A stretch of DNA of 64,000 nt from Acidovorax soli (lineage in GTDB: Bacteria; Pseudomonadota; Gammaproteobacteria; Burkholderiales; Burkholderiaceae_C), in assembly GCF_014207955.1 (NCBI RefSeq), contig NZ_JACHLK010000003.1:1-64000 (forward strand), written 5' to 3'. Shown piece by piece: positions 22,140 to 32,017 of the stretch (its first letter is position 1; each line of letters opens with the position of its first letter). The translations under genes were made by a program, and so were the position numbers. Under the pieces are notes generated by a model, which saw nothing but the letters and a program-made list of their open reading frames with translations, had not been told where the DNA came from and made no database searches.

Positions 22140-24761
22140 ATGGACAAAGTGGATCTTTCCTCGCATACGCCGATGATGCAGCAGTACTTCACCCTGAAGG
22201 CTGCGCACCCGGACACGCTCGTCTTCTACCGCATGGGCGATTTCTACGAGCTGTTCTATGCCGATGCGGAGAAGGCCGCGCGCCTCCTGGACATCACGCT
22301 GACCCAGCGCGGCCAGTCCGGCGGCCAGCCCGTCATCATGGCCGGCGTGCCCTTCCATGCGCTGGAGAACTACCTGGGCCGGCTCATCAAGATGGGCGAG
22401 TCGGTCGCCATCTGCGAGCAGGTGGGCGACGTGGCCACAGCCAAGGGGCCGGTGGAGCGCAAGGTGGTGCGCGTGGTCACCCCGGGCACGCTGACCGACA
22501 GCGAACTGCTCTCGGACAAGACCGAATCCCTGCTGCTGGCCGTGCACCAGGGCCCGCGCGCGCGCTGCGGCCTGGCCTGGCTGAGCGTGACCCAGGGCCG
22601 GGTCTACCTGGCCGAGTGCACGCAGGACGAGGTGGGCACCTGGCTGGCGCGCGTGGCACCCAGCGAGGTGATCTACAGCGCTGGCGTGACCGAGCGCTTC
22701 GAGCAGCAGCTGCAGGTGCTGCGCCAAGGTGGTGCCTTCACCTGCCCCATGGGCCCACGGCCGGACTGGCAGTTCGACGCCACGCTGGGCGAGCGCAAGC
22801 TGCTCGAACACCTGGGCGCGGCCAGCCTGCAGGCCTGGGGCGCGCAGGATCTGGCCCAGGCCCATGCGGCCGCCGCCGGCCTGCTGGCCTATGCCGAACA
22901 CACCCAGGGCCGCACGCTCACGCACGTGCACAGCGTGCAGGTGCAGCGCGGCGACGACCTGATCGACCTGCCGGCCAGCACCCGGCGCAACCTGGAGATC
23001 ACGCGCACGCTGCGCGGCGAGGATGCCCCCACGCTGTTCTCGCTGCTCGACACCTGCATGACCGGCATGGGCAGCCGCCTGCTCAAGACCTGGCTGCTGG
23101 AGCCCCCGCGCGATCGCACGGCCGCGCGCCGGCGCCTGGCCGCCACCACGGCGCTGCGCGGTGCCGCAGGCGCGGGCGGCGGCAGCGGCCCCTGGGCCAC
23201 GCTGCGCGGCGAACTCAAGGGCGTGAGCGATGTGGAGCGCATCACCGCGCGCATTGCCCTGCGCCAGGTGCGCCCGCGCGAGCTGGTGGCCCTGTGCAAA
23301 ACGCTGCACAAGGCGGCCCTGCTGGCCCAGGCCGGCCAGGCGGCCGAGCCCTACCTGGCGGAGATCTTCGGCCAACTGCACCCGCCGGCGGACTGCCCCG
23401 AACTGCTGCTGCGCGCCATCACCGAGGAGCCTGCCGCGCTGGTGCGCGATGGCGGTGTGATCGCCACGGGCTTCGACAGCGAGCTCGATGAGCTGCGCGC
23501 CATCCAGACCAATTGCGATGCCTTCCTGCTCGACCTGGAGACGCGCGAGAAGGCGCGCACCGGCATCGCCAACCTGCGTGTGCAGTTCAACAAGGTGCAC
23601 GGCTTCTACATCGAGGTGACCAGCAGCAACCTGGACAAGGTACCCGACGACTACCGCCGCCGCCAGACGCTGAAGAACGCCGAGCGCTTCATCACGCCCG
23701 AACTCAAGACCTTCGAGGACAAGGCCCTGTCGGCCAGCGAGCGCGCGCTGGCGCGCGAGAAGTGGCTGTACGAGCAGGTGCTGGACCAGCTCCAGCCCCA
23801 TGTGCCCGCCCTCACCCGCCTGGCCCAGGCGCTGGCCGCCCTGGACGTGCTGTGCACGCTGGCCGAGCGTTCGCTCACGCTGGACTGGTGCGCGCCGCAG
23901 TTCGTGGCCGAGCCCTGCATCGAGATCGAAGACGGCCGCCACCCCGTGGTGGAAGCACGTCTGGCCGAGGTCTCGGCCGGCAGCTTCATCGCCAACCACA
24001 CGCGGCTCAACGCCAACACGCGCATGCAGGTCATCACCGGCCCCAACATGGGCGGCAAGTCGACCTACATGCGCCAGGTGGCGCTCATCGTGCTCCTGGC
24101 CAGCATGGGCAGCCATGTGCCGGCCAGCGCCTGCCGCCTGGGCCCCATCGACGCCATCCACACCCGCATCGGCGCGGCCGACGACCTGGCCAACGCGCAG
24201 TCGACCTTCATGCTGGAGATGACCGAGGCCGCGCAGATTTTGCACGCCGCCACGCCGCACAGCCTGGTGCTGATGGACGAGATCGGCCGCGGCACCAGCA
24301 CCTTCGACGGCCTGGCCCTGGCGAGCGGCATCGCCACGCACCTGCACGACAAGACGCGCGCCTTCACACTGTTCGCCACGCACTACTTCGAGCTGACCGA
24401 GCTGCCCGCCAAGGCCAGGCATGCGGTCAACATGCATGTGAGTGCGGCCGAGGCGGGCGCCGACATCGTCTTTCTGCACGAGATCCAGCCCGGCCCTGCC
24501 AGCCGCAGCTACGGCATCCAGGTGGCCAAGCTCGCGGGCGTGCCCGGCCCGGTGCTCAACCATGCGCGCCACACCCTGGCCGCGCTGGAAGAGCGCGCGG
24601 GCGAGGACGAGCTGCAGGTGGACCTGTTCGCCGTGCCGGCCATGCCCGAGAGCGCGGGCGCCAGCCCGGTCGAGGCGCTCTTGGCCAGCATCCACCCCGA
24701 CGCGCTGAGCCCGCGCGAGGCGCTCGACGCGCTCTACCAGCTCAAGAAGCTGGCGGGGTAA
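22140..24761 (+). CDS. mutS: DNA mismatch repair protein MutS
   Basis: An 873-residue MutS. The mismatch-reading motif is intact (GDFYELF, near residue 35). The Walker A loop GPNMGGKST lies near 635 and the Walker B-like [12 protein letters not shown] near 715. The C-terminus ends in the short helical segment used for tetramerisation. Its job is mispair recognition and MutL recruitment. The upstream 180 bases are less GC-rich near the start (AAAAAATTTATAAGTTG) and probably hold the promoter; no clear ribosome site precedes ATG 22140. The next gene is convergent. Confidence 0.97.
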   Translation: MDKVDLSSHTPMMQQYFTLKAAHPDTLVFYRMGDFYELFYADAEKAARLLDITLTQRGQSGGQPVIMAGVPFHALENYLGRLIKMGESVAICEQVGDVATAKGPVERKVVRVVTPGTLTDSELLSDKTESLLLAVHQGPRARCGLAWLSVTQGRVYLAECTQDEVGTWLARVAPSEVIYSAGVTERFEQQLQVLRQGGAFTCPMGPRPDWQFDATLGERKLLEHLGAASLQAWGAQDLAQAHAAAAGLLAYAEHTQGRTLTHVHSVQVQRGDDLIDLPASTRRNLEITRTLRGEDAPTLFSLLDTCMTGMGSRLLKTWLLEPPRDRTAARRRLAATTALRGAAGAGGGSGPWATLRGELKGVSDVERITARIALRQVRPRELVALCKTLHKAALLAQAGQAAEPYLAEIFGQLHPPADCPELLLRAITEEPAALVRDGGVIATGFDSELDELRAIQTNCDAFLLDLETREKARTGIANLRVQFNKVHGFYIEVTSSNLDKVPDDYRRRQTLKNAERFITPELKTFEDKALSASERALAREKWLYEQVLDQLQPHVPALTRLAQALAALDVLCTLAERSLTLDWCAPQFVAEPCIEIEDGRHPVVEARLAEVSAGSFIANHTRLNANTRMQVITGPNMGGKSTYMRQVALIVLLASMGSHVPASACRLGPIDAIHTRIGAADDLANAQSTFMLEMTEAAQILHAATPHSLVLMDEIGRGTSTFDGLALASGIATHLHDKTRAFTLFATHYFELTELPAKARHAVNMHVSAAEAGADIVFLHEIQPGPASRSYGIQVAKLAGVPGPVLNHARHTLAALEERAGEDELQVDLFAVPAMPESAGASPVEALLASIHPDALSPREALDALYQLKKLAG

Positions 24762-24780
24762 GCGCTCCAGCGCTGCCGGT

Positions 24781-25764
24781 TCAGTCGATCTTCAGGCCGA
24801 TGTCCTTGATCAACTGGCCCCAGCGCGCGCGTTCGACCTTGGCGTAGGCGTTCATTTCCTCGGCCGTGCCGGGCACGGCCTCCACGCCCAGGGTCTGGAA
24901 GCGGGCCTTCACCGGCGTGGAGTTCAGGGCCTGCTGCAGGGCCGCGTTCAGGCGCTGCACCTCGGCGGCAGGCATGGCGGCGTTGACCGACAGGCCCTGC
25001 CAGGCAAAGGCCTCGAAATCCTTCACGCCCTGCTCCCTCAGCGTGGGCACCTCGGGCAGGGTCTCCATGCGTTTGGCGCTGGCCACGGCGATGGCACGCA
25101 GGTTGCCGCCCGTGATGTTGGGCATGCCGCCGGCCGACTCGACGAACATGAAGGGCACCTGGCCGCCCATGATGTCCTGGATGGCGGGGGTCACACCGCG
25201 GTAAGGCACATGCGTCATCTTCAAGCCTGTGCGCTGGCGCAGCAGTTCCATGGCCAGGTGGTGGGGCGTGCCGGCGCCGGGGGAGGCGAAGTTCACGCCC
25301 TCGGGCTGGGCCTTGGCCCAGGCCAGGAACTCCTGGAAGTTGCGCACCGGCAGCTTGGGCGAGACCACCAGGATCAGCGGAAAGCGCACCAGCATGCCCA
25401 CGGAGGCCAGGTCCTTGTCCACGTTGTAGCTGAGCTTGCTGTACAGCCAGGGGTTGGTGGCCAGCACCGCGTAGTCGCCCGTGAGCAGCAGGTTGCCCGG
25501 TGTGGCCGAGCGCGCCACATAGTCGGCCGCGATGTTGTGCGCGGCGCCGGGCTTGTTGACCACCACGATGGGCTGGCCCAGGGTCTTGGCCATCTGGTCG
25601 GCCACGGAACGGGCCACGATGTCGGTGCCGCCGCCAGGGGCCATGCCCACCACCCATTCGAGCGGGCGCTTGTCCTGGGCTTTGGCCCACGGGGACAGGC
25701 AGGCGATGGCCAGCGTGGCGGCGGCGCGCAAGGTGGAACGGCGGGTGGAATGGGTGCTTGGCAT
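24781..25764 (-). CDS. Bug/TctC-family solute receptor
   Basis: A 327-residue tripartite tricarboxylate transporter receptor-like protein with a Sec signal peptide ending near AKA (residue 29). The fold signature is WVVGMAPGGGTDIVARSVADQM and VVVNKPGAA. Burkholderiales encode very many of these periplasmic receptors, usually next to a catabolic operon whose substrate they bind. ATG 25764 has AGGAG eight bases upstream. It is the last gene behind hpaI, separated by a 118-base AT-rich gap with a palindrome, so it may have its own promoter. A 4-hydroxyphenylacetate-related aromatic acid is a plausible ligand by context only. No TctAB membrane partner is present. Confidence 0.9.
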   Translation of the reverse strand: MPSTHSTRRSTLRAAATLAIACLSPWAKAQDKRPLEWVVGMAPGGGTDIVARSVADQMAKTLGQPIVVVNKPGAAHNIAADYVARSATPGNLLLTGDYAVLATNPWLYSKLSYNVDKDLASVGMLVRFPLILVVSPKLPVRNFQEFLAWAKAQPEGVNFASPGAGTPHHLAMELLRQRTGLKMTHVPYRGVTPAIQDIMGGQVPFMFVESAGGMPNITGGNLRAIAVASAKRMETLPEVPTLREQGVKDFEAFAWQGLSVNAAMPAAEVQRLNAALQQALNSTPVKARFQTLGVEAVPGTAEEMNAYAKVERARWGQLIKDIGLKID

Positions 25765-25812
25765 GGTTTGTCTCCTCACGGTGTGGTGGGTTGGAAGGCG
25801 CGGGAAATTTGG

Positions 25813-25832
25813 AGTTAATGAATTAATTAACT
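25813..25832. promoter_or_regulatory. AT-rich palindrome upstream of the receptor gene
   Basis: A 20-bp near-perfect palindrome (arms AGTTAAT and ATTAACT, 25813-25832) in an unusually AT-rich patch about 50 bases before the receptor start. It has the size of a MarR/GntR-type operator and differs in sequence from the hpaR-side operators. Confidence 0.45.
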
Positions 25833-25882
25833 AGCTCATGGATTAAATGAAAGCCGTGGCGGTGCCGTGGAATGGAGCCGGT

Positions 25883-26689
25883 TCAGTAGGGGCTGGCCTG
25901 CGCGGCCTGCACCGGCGCGCGCTGCGCGAAATGCCCGGCCAGCTCGGTCGCGGCGCGCACCAGCAGCGTGGTGTCCACCCCCACGGCAACGAACAGGGCT
26001 CCAGCGTCCAGGTAGGTCTGCGCCAGCGTCCGGTCGGCCATGAGGATGCCGGCGGCCTTGCCGGCCCGCCGCACGGTGGCAATGCCGTCCAGGATGGCGC
26101 GCTGCACCTCGGGGTGCCCGGGCTGGCCGCGGTAGCCCATGGAAGCAGACAGGTCGGCCGGGCCAAAAAACACGCCATCGACCCCATCGGTGGCGGCAAT
26201 GGCCTGCAGGTTCTGCAGTGCCAGCGGCGTTTCGGCCTGCACCAGCAGGCACATCTGGCCGTTGGCGCGGTTCAGGTAGTCCTCCACCTGGTTCCAGCGC
26301 GAGGCGCGGGCCAGCGCGGCGCCCATGCCGCGGATGCCCTCGGGCGCATAGCGCATGGCGCGCACCATCAGCGCGGCCTGCTCGGGGGTGTCCACCATGG
26401 GGATGAGCAGGGTCTGCGCCCCCACATCCAGGTACTGCTTGACCAGGGCCACCTCGCCCTGCACCGGGCGCACCACGGGCTGCACCGGGTAGGGCGCCAC
26501 GGCGCGCAACTGGTCGAGCACGGTGCGCACATCATTGGGCGCGTGCTCGCCATCGAGCAACAGCCAGTCGAAGCCGCAGCCGGCCAGGGCCTCGGCGGCA
26601 TTGGCGTCGGCCAGGCCAACCCACAGGCCGATCTGCGGACGGCCCGCGCGCAGCGCGTTGCGGAAATGGTTGTCAGGGATCTGCTGCAT
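25883..26689 (-). CDS. hpaI: 4-hydroxy-2-oxoheptanedioate aldolase
   Basis: A 268-residue class II (metal-dependent) HpcH/HpaI aldolase. It cleaves 4-hydroxy-2-oxoheptanedioate to pyruvate and succinic semialdehyde, the last step of the homoprotocatechuate meta pathway. Family motifs: [33 protein letters not shown] (the base and metal region) and [13 protein letters not shown]. The length matches E. coli HpaI (262). It follows hpaH by 11 bases in the same operon. Confidence 0.94.
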   Translation of the reverse strand: MQQIPDNHFRNALRAGRPQIGLWVGLADANAAEALAGCGFDWLLLDGEHAPNDVRTVLDQLRAVAPYPVQPVVRPVQGEVALVKQYLDVGAQTLLIPMVDTPEQAALMVRAMRYAPEGIRGMGAALARASRWNQVEDYLNRANGQMCLLVQAETPLALQNLQAIAATDGVDGVFFGPADLSASMGYRGQPGHPEVQRAILDGIATVRRAGKAAGILMADRTLAQTYLDAGALFVAVGVDTTLLVRAATELAGHFAQRAPVQAAQASPY

Positions 26690-26700
26690 GGTGTGTGCGC

Positions 26701-27504
26701 TCAGGCAAAGCGGAACGACACCGAGCCCAGCGGCCCGTAGTCCACATGGAAGTTGTCGCCCTGCGCGGCCGCCACGGGCCGCGTGAAGGAGCCTGCCAGC
26801 ACCACGTCGCCCGCGTTCAGTTGTTCGCCATGCGGCGCGATCTTGTTGGCCAGCCAGGCCACGCCCGTGGCCGGGTGGTTGAGCACGGCCGCCGCCAGGC
26901 CCGTCTCTTCGATCACCCCGTTCTTGTGCAGCAGCGCGCCCACCCAGCGCAGGTCCACGTCCAGGGGCTTCACGGGGCGCCCGCCCAGCACGATGCCGGC
27001 ATTGGCGGCAAAGTCCGAGATGGTGTCGAACACCTTGCGCATGGCCTTGGTGTCGCGGTCGAACTGCTCGATGCGCGCGTCGATGATCTCCACGGCCGGC
27101 ACCACGTAGTCGGTGGCCGAGAGCACGTTGAACAGCGTCACGCCCGGGCCCTTGAGCGGCCGCGCCAGGATGAAGGCCAGCTCCACCTCCACGCGCGGCG
27201 CGATGAAGCGCTTGAACGGGATGTCGCCGCCCGCGTCGAAGAACATGTCGTCCATCAACGGCGCGTAGTCGGGCTCGGTGATCTGGCTGGCCTGCTGCAT
27301 GGCGCGCGAGGTCAGGCCGATCTTGCGGCCCTTGATGGTGCGGCCGTCGGCCTGCTCCAACTCCACCCAGGCGCGCTGGATGGCATAGCCGTCTTCGATG
27401 GTCATGCCGGGGTGCTGGGCCGAGAAGTGGCGCAGCTGCGTGCGCTCCTTGCGCGCTTGGTAGAGCTGCTGCGCCAGGGCGGTGATGGTGTCGTTGGAAA
27501 GCAT
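26701..27504 (-). CDS. hpaH: 2-oxo-hept-3-ene-1,7-dioate hydratase
   Basis: A 267-residue hydratase of the MhpD/HpaH family. It adds water to 2-oxohept-3-enedioate, giving the HpaI substrate. The metal-binding core VEVELAFIL (near residue 105) and the [11 protein letters not shown] segment are present. The length equals that of E. coli HpaH (267). It follows hpaF by 6 bases. Confidence 0.95.
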   Translation of the reverse strand: MLSNDTITALAQQLYQARKERTQLRHFSAQHPGMTIEDGYAIQRAWVELEQADGRTIKGRKIGLTSRAMQQASQITEPDYAPLMDDMFFDAGGDIPFKRFIAPRVEVELAFILARPLKGPGVTLFNVLSATDYVVPAVEIIDARIEQFDRDTKAMRKVFDTISDFAANAGIVLGGRPVKPLDVDLRWVGALLHKNGVIEETGLAAAVLNHPATGVAWLANKIAPHGEQLNAGDVVLAGSFTRPVAAAQGDNFHVDYGPLGSVSFRFA

Positions 27505-27510
27505 GGATGG

Positions 27511-27966
27511 TCAGCCCTGTGCAGGCTTGTGGAACAGGGGGTGGAGGGAGCTGTGCTTGGCGTCGAAGACCTCGAGGCCCTCGTCGATCTGCAGGGTGAC
27601 GCCGATGGGGCGCGCCGCGAGCAGGGGTGCGAAATGCGCCTTGGCCACGGCCGACAGCGCCTGGCCCACGGCCTGGTGCGTGGCGGCGCTGCGGCCCCGG
27701 CCCATGCGCAGGTTGAGGTAGACGAAGCCATAGCCGGGTGGCGTGCCGCCCGCGGGCGCGGCATCACTGTCATCGGCCACCGCATGGTGGGCGGCCGGGT
27801 AGGCCAGCACGCGGATGCCGCCGGTGGGGAACACCGGCTTGCCTGCCTCGTCCACCTGCTGGCGCATGGCGGCGGCCAGGGCGCGGCACAGCGCACCCAT
27901 GTCGCTGCCGCCCTGCGCCACGGGCCGGTCCAGGTCGGGGGTATAGAGAATCACCAGGTGCGGCAT
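27511..27966 (-). CDS. hpaF: 5-carboxymethyl-2-hydroxymuconate delta-isomerase
   Basis: A 151-residue CHMI, somewhat longer than the usual 126. It isomerises 5-carboxymethyl-2-hydroxymuconate in the meta pathway. The catalytic N-terminal proline after the start methionine is present ([13 protein letters not shown]), as in the tautomerase superfamily. An insertion near residues 65-75 ([14 protein letters not shown]) explains the extra length. AGGAG seven bases before ATG 27966 fixes the start, which lies 10 bases after hpaD. Confidence 0.9.
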   Translation of the reverse strand: MPHLVILYTPDLDRPVAQGGSDMGALCRALAAAMRQQVDEAGKPVFPTGGIRVLAYPAAHHAVADDSDAAPAGGTPPGYGFVYLNLRMGRGRSAATHQAVGQALSAVAKAHFAPLLAARPIGVTLQIDEGLEVFDAKHSSLHPLFHKPAQG

Positions 27967-27976
27967 GGCGCGCTCC

Positions 27977-28900
27977 TCACAGCCGGCTGGCCGATGGCGC
28001 ACCACCAGCAACCGAGGCCTGCGGCCCGGGCACGGCGGCGCCAGTCTGCGGCGTGACCGGGAACACGGCATTGATCTGCCCCGTGCCCGAGGCGCCGAAG
28101 TACGGCGTGAGCACCTCGGCGCGGCCGGTGTAGTCCGACCAGCCCAGCGCACCCATGAGCATGGCCGTGTCGTGCATGAAGCCCTCGCCATGGCCCTTGG
28201 CCGCGTACTCGGGCAGCATGGCGCAGAAGGTGGCCCAGTCGCCCTGCTCCCACATCTCGATCACACGGTGGTCCAGGGTTTCGAGGAAGGGGCTCCAGAT
28301 CTTCGTGGCGAAGTCGGGCGCCGTGCCGTTCTGCGCAAAGCGGTGGCTCAGGCTGCCGCTGGCCAGGATGGCCACGGTGCCCTCGTACTGCTCCTCGATG
28401 GCCTGGCGCATGGCCCAGCCCAGGCGCGCGCTGTCGTTCAGGTAGTGCACCTGGCACAGGGCCGAGACCGAGACCACCTTGAAATGCTGGTCCGCATTCA
28501 TGTAGCGCATGGGCACCAGGGTGCCGTACTCGGGCGCCAGCGTGGTCGCGGGGTGGGCCAGCGTTTCCACGCCCTGGGCGCAACAGGCCTTTGCGAGCAG
28601 TTGCCCCAGCGCCGGGTTGCCCGGGAAGGCGTAGCGCATGTTGCTGATGAAGTGCGGCAACTCGTTGCTGGTGTACACCCCCTCGAAATGCGGTGCGCAG
28701 TTGATGTGGTAATTGGCGTTCACCAGCCAGTGCGTGTCGAACACCACGATGGTGTCCACGCCCAGTTCGCGGCAGCGCCGGCCGATCTCCACATGGCCGT
28801 CGATGGCGGCCTGGCGAAAGCCCTTGCGCGGCCCGTCGAGCTCGCTCAGGTACATGGACGGCACATGCGTGATCTTGGCAGCCAGTGCGAGGGTACCCAT
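27977..28900 (-). CDS. hpaD: 3,4-dihydroxyphenylacetate 2,3-dioxygenase
   Basis: A 307-residue class III (LigB-type) extradiol ring-cleavage dioxygenase acting on homoprotocatechuate. It opens the ring between C2 and C3 with a non-haem Fe(II). Candidate ligands are visible in ITHVPSM (near residue 12), VVFDTHW (near 57) and a Glu further on. The C-terminal 25 residues are low-complexity. It starts two bases after the hpaE stop and is translationally coupled to it. Confidence 0.94.
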   Translation of the reverse strand: MGTLALAAKITHVPSMYLSELDGPRKGFRQAAIDGHVEIGRRCRELGVDTIVVFDTHWLVNANYHINCAPHFEGVYTSNELPHFISNMRYAFPGNPALGQLLAKACCAQGVETLAHPATTLAPEYGTLVPMRYMNADQHFKVVSVSALCQVHYLNDSARLGWAMRQAIEEQYEGTVAILASGSLSHRFAQNGTAPDFATKIWSPFLETLDHRVIEMWEQGDWATFCAMLPEYAAKGHGEGFMHDTAMLMGALGWSDYTGRAEVLTPYFGASGTGQINAVFPVTPQTGAAVPGPQASVAGGAPSASRL

Positions 28901-28902
28901 GC

Positions 28903-30360
28903 TCAGACTCCCCAGTGTGGGATGTGGTGGCTGCCCAGCGAAACGGCGACGTTCTTGGGCTCCAGAAAGACCTCATAACTCCAGGTACCGCCCTCGCGCC
29001 CGGTGCCGCTGCCCTTGGTGCCGCCAAAGGGCTGGCGCAGGTCGCGCACATTCTGGCTGTTGACGAAGCACATACCGGCCTCGATGCCTGCGGCCACGCG
29101 GTGCGCGCGGCCGATGTTCTCGGTCCACACATAGCTCGACAGGCCGTACTGCGTGTCGTTGGCCAGGCGGATGGCCTCGGCTTCGTCGGCAAACGGGATC
29201 AGGCAGGCCACGGGGCCGAAGATCTCGTCCTGCGCGATCTTCATGCGGTTGTCCACATCGGCGAACACGGTGGGACGCACGAAGTTGCCTTGCCTCAGGT
29301 GGGCCGGCAGGTCCGGCGCCTCCAGCCCGCCGCACAGCAGCGTGGCGCCCTCCTTGGGCCCCAACTCGATGTAGCTGCGCACCTTGGCCAGGTGGGCCGG
29401 GCTGATCATGGGGCCGATGGTGGTCTTGTCGTCCATGGGGTCGCCCACGGTGATGCGCCGGGCACGCGCCGCAAACTTCTCGGCAAAGTCGGCGTAGATC
29501 GACTTCTGCACCAGGATGCGCGAGCCCGCGGTGCAGCGCTCGCCGTTGTTCGAGAAGATCATGAACACCGCGGCATCGAGCGCGCGGTCCAGGTCGGCAT
29601 CGTCAAAGATGACGAAGGGGCTCTTGCCGCCCAGCTCCATGCTGAACTTCTTCAGGCCCGCGGCCTGCACGATGCGGTTGCCCGTGGCCGTGGAGCCGGT
29701 GAACGAGATGGCGCGCACATCGGGGTGGGCGCACAGCGGCTCGCCCGCCTCCTTGCCAAAGCCATGCACCACGTTGAGCACGCCGGCCGGGATGCCGGCT
29801 TCGAGCGCCAGCTCGCCCAGGCGCGCGGCCGTGAGCGGCGACAGCTCGCTCATCTTGAGCACCGCCGTGTTGCCGAAGGCCAGCGCGGGCGCCACCTTCC
29901 ACGTGGAGGTCATGAAGGGCACGTTCCACGGCGAGATCAGCGCGCACACGCCCACGGGGTGGAACAGCGTGTAGTTCAGGTGCGTGGGCGTGGGGTAGGT
30001 GTGGCCGTCCACGCGCGTGCATATCTCGGCAAAGTAATAGAAATTGTCGGCCGCGCGCGGGATCAGCGCCTTGCCCGTCTGTGCGATGACCTGGCCGGTG
30101 TCGCGCGTTTCGGTGGCGGCGATCTGCGGCACCTCGGCCGCGATCAGGTCGCCGAGCTTGCGGATGAGCTTGGCGCGCTCGGGCGCCGGAAGGCCGGCCC
30201 AAGCGGGAAAGGCGTCCTTGGCGGCCGCCACGGCCGCGTTCACCTCGGCCGCGCCGCCGCTGGCGACTTCGGCCAGCACCTCTTGCGTGGCGGGGTTGAC
30301 GGTCTCGAAATACTCGCGGCCCACTACGGGCTTGCCGGCGATCAGGTGGTCTATGCGCAT
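28903..30360 (-). CDS. hpaE: 5-carboxymethyl-2-hydroxymuconate semialdehyde dehydrogenase
   Basis: A 485-residue NAD-dependent aldehyde dehydrogenase that oxidises the ring-cleavage product. The family motifs are complete: SFTGSTATGNRIVQAAG (NAD loop), MELGGKSPF with the general-base Glu, and the catalytic Cys in NNGERCTAGSR. The length matches E. coli HpaE (488). ATG 30360 (MRIDHLIAGKPV) has a GGAGA ribosome site; the longer open frame upstream is the antisense of hpaG2. Confidence 0.95.
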   Translation of the reverse strand: MRIDHLIAGKPVVGREYFETVNPATQEVLAEVASGGAAEVNAAVAAAKDAFPAWAGLPAPERAKLIRKLGDLIAAEVPQIAATETRDTGQVIAQTGKALIPRAADNFYYFAEICTRVDGHTYPTPTHLNYTLFHPVGVCALISPWNVPFMTSTWKVAPALAFGNTAVLKMSELSPLTAARLGELALEAGIPAGVLNVVHGFGKEAGEPLCAHPDVRAISFTGSTATGNRIVQAAGLKKFSMELGGKSPFVIFDDADLDRALDAAVFMIFSNNGERCTAGSRILVQKSIYADFAEKFAARARRITVGDPMDDKTTIGPMISPAHLAKVRSYIELGPKEGATLLCGGLEAPDLPAHLRQGNFVRPTVFADVDNRMKIAQDEIFGPVACLIPFADEAEAIRLANDTQYGLSSYVWTENIGRAHRVAAGIEAGMCFVNSQNVRDLRQPFGGTKGSGTGREGGTWSYEVFLEPKNVAVSLGSHHIPHWGV

Positions 30361-30392
30361 GGGATCAGTCTCCAGAAATTCAGTGGCAGGGC

Positions 30393-31190
30393 TCAGCGCC
30401 CGAAAGCTCCATCGCCCACGATGGTGTTGACCAGGCGGCCGATGCCCTCGATCTCGCACACCACCTCGTCGCCCACGTCGACGTTGACCACGCCCTCGGG
30501 CGTGCCGGTCAGGATCACGTCGCCCGCACGCAGGGTCATGAAGCTGCTCAGGTAGGCGATCAGCTCGGGAATATCGTTGACCATGTTGCCGGTATGGCCC
30601 TGCTGGGTCACCTGGCCATTGACCAGGGTGCGCAGCGTGAGGTCGTGCGGGTCGGGCACGTCGGCCGCGTCCACGAACCAGGGGCCCAGCACGGTGCAGC
30701 CGTCGCGGTTCTTCACGCGCAGGTTGGGGCGGTACCAGTTTTCCAGGTAGTCGCGGATGGCGTAGTCGTTGCATACGGTGTAGCCGGCCACATGCTGCAG
30801 GGCATCGGCCTGGCTGACCTTGCACGCGGTCTTGCCAATCACCACGGCCAGTTCGCATTCGTAGTGCATGAAGCCCACACCCGCGGGGCGGCGCGTCTGG
30901 CCGCGGTGGCCGATCAGCGTGCCCGGGCCCTTGAGGAAGACCAGCGGTTCGTCCTTGGCGGTCACGGTGAGTTCGCCCGAGAGTTCCTTGAGGTGGTCGG
31001 CATAGTTCAGCCCCAGCGCAATGATGGTGCCCACCTCGAAGGGCGGCAGCCAGACCACGGCGTCTTCTGCGAGCACGCGGCCATCGGCCAGGCGGATCTG
31101 CCCGGTGCCGTGCTGCGCGGCTTCATGCTGCGCGCCGTAAGGTGTCGCCTCGTGTATCCCGCCCGCGTACGCAACTTTCGCCCGCTTCAT
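30393..31190 (-). CDS. hpaG2: Homoprotocatechuate pathway isomerase/decarboxylase, C-terminal-type subunit
   Basis: A 265-residue fumarylacetoacetase-fold protein corresponding to the C-terminal half of E. coli HpaG, the enzyme that decarboxylates 5-oxo-pent-3-ene-1,2,5-tricarboxylate and isomerises the product. FAH-fold metal ligands are in the HYECELAVVIG segment (E and E, near residue 112). The end VVNVDVGDEVVCEIEGIGRL is typical. The N-terminal 45 residues are extra and variable. Its ATG overlaps the stop of hpaG1, so the fused E. coli gene is here two overlapping genes. Confidence 0.92.
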   Translation of the reverse strand: MKRAKVAYAGGIHEATPYGAQHEAAQHGTGQIRLADGRVLAEDAVVWLPPFEVGTIIALGLNYADHLKELSGELTVTAKDEPLVFLKGPGTLIGHRGQTRRPAGVGFMHYECELAVVIGKTACKVSQADALQHVAGYTVCNDYAIRDYLENWYRPNLRVKNRDGCTVLGPWFVDAADVPDPHDLTLRTLVNGQVTQQGHTGNMVNDIPELIAYLSSFMTLRAGDVILTGTPEGVVNVDVGDEVVCEIEGIGRLVNTIVGDGAFGR

Positions 31191-31903
31191 GGCGCGCCCC
31201 CTTCGGCAATGAAATGGTTGTGCAATTCCCCCAGGCCCTCGATGGCGATGCGGGTGCGCTGGCCGGCACGCACGCGCGGTGCGCCGGCCGAGGCCCCGAG
31301 CAGCAGCACATCGCCGGGCGAGAGGGTCATGAACGCACTGACCTCGGCCAACAGCTGCGCCACCGGGCGGCAGCGCTCGCCTGTGGTGGTGGTCTGCACC
31401 AGGGCGCCATCGACCTCCACGCGCACAGCCAGCGCATCGGGGTCCGCAATCTCGTTGCGCGGCACCACACGGGGGCCCATGGGGCAAAAGCCATCGCGCG
31501 CCTTGAAGCGCACCGAGGGGCGGTAGAACACCCCGTGCGGCACGCTCACGTCGCCCACGATGGTGTAGCCCGCCACATGGGCCAGCGCATCGCGCTCGGC
31601 GACGCCGCAGGCGGTGCGGCCGACCACGATGCCCAGCGAGGTACCGAGCTCGAGTTCCGGCGCATCCGCAGGCACCACGATGGCATCGCCATCGCCGGCC
31701 AGCGTGTTGCGTGGCTTCACATAGAGCACGGGCGCCACGGCCGGGGCCTTGTAGGGCAGTTGGTGCGCCGCATCGCCCAGCGCCGCCAGGGCCGGCTGGT
31801 GGTTGAGCAAGGCGCCGTAGACGACGCCGGACAGGCGAAAGGGCGCGAAGCCGAACTCCAGGCGGCAGGGGGCACTTTGCGGGGTCTGGTACATTGCTAA
31901 CAT
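31187..31903 (-). CDS. hpaG1: Homoprotocatechuate pathway isomerase/decarboxylase, N-terminal-type subunit
   Basis: Up to 238 residues, the counterpart of the N-terminal half of E. coli HpaG, with the same FAH fold (LELGTSLGIVVGRTACGV carrying the metal-binding E residues). It is the first gene of the operon. Two ATGs are possible: 31903, which coincides with the predicted transcription start and lies inside an operator-like repeat, and 31894. Neither has a Shine-Dalgarno, so translation may be leaderless. It overlaps hpaG2 by four bases. Confidence 0.88.
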   Translation of the reverse strand: MLAMYQTPQSAPCRLEFGFAPFRLSGVVYGALLNHQPALAALGDAAHQLPYKAPAVAPVLYVKPRNTLAGDGDAIVVPADAPELELGTSLGIVVGRTACGVAERDALAHVAGYTIVGDVSVPHGVFYRPSVRFKARDGFCPMGPRVVPRNEIADPDALAVRVEVDGALVQTTTTGERCRPVAQLLAEVSAFMTLSPGDVLLLGASAGAPRVRAGQRTRIAIEGLGELHNHFIAEGGAP

Positions 31904-31939
31904 GTGAGTAGTTTATTTACTAACATGCGAGTAAGTCAA
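31894..31939 (-). promoter_or_regulatory. hpa operon promoter with two HpaR-like operators
   Basis: Reading on the minus strand, TTGACT (31939-31934) and TAAACT (31915-31910) make a sigma-70-like promoter with 18-base spacing. The repeat CTAACATGNGAGTA occurs twice as a direct repeat (31897-31910 and 31920-31933, 23 bases apart). The second copy is the core of a palindrome TTACT-N8-AGTAA (31917-31934) that exactly fills the space between the two promoter hexamers. Binding of the divergently encoded MarR-type HpaR there would block RNA polymerase. Confidence 0.65.
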
Positions 31940-32017
31940 CCAATCGCTTGTGCCTTTTTGTCCGGGTTTGTACCGAGGGGTGCCCTGGCGCCCCGCTTTC
32001 AAGGATGATTCCGCCCC

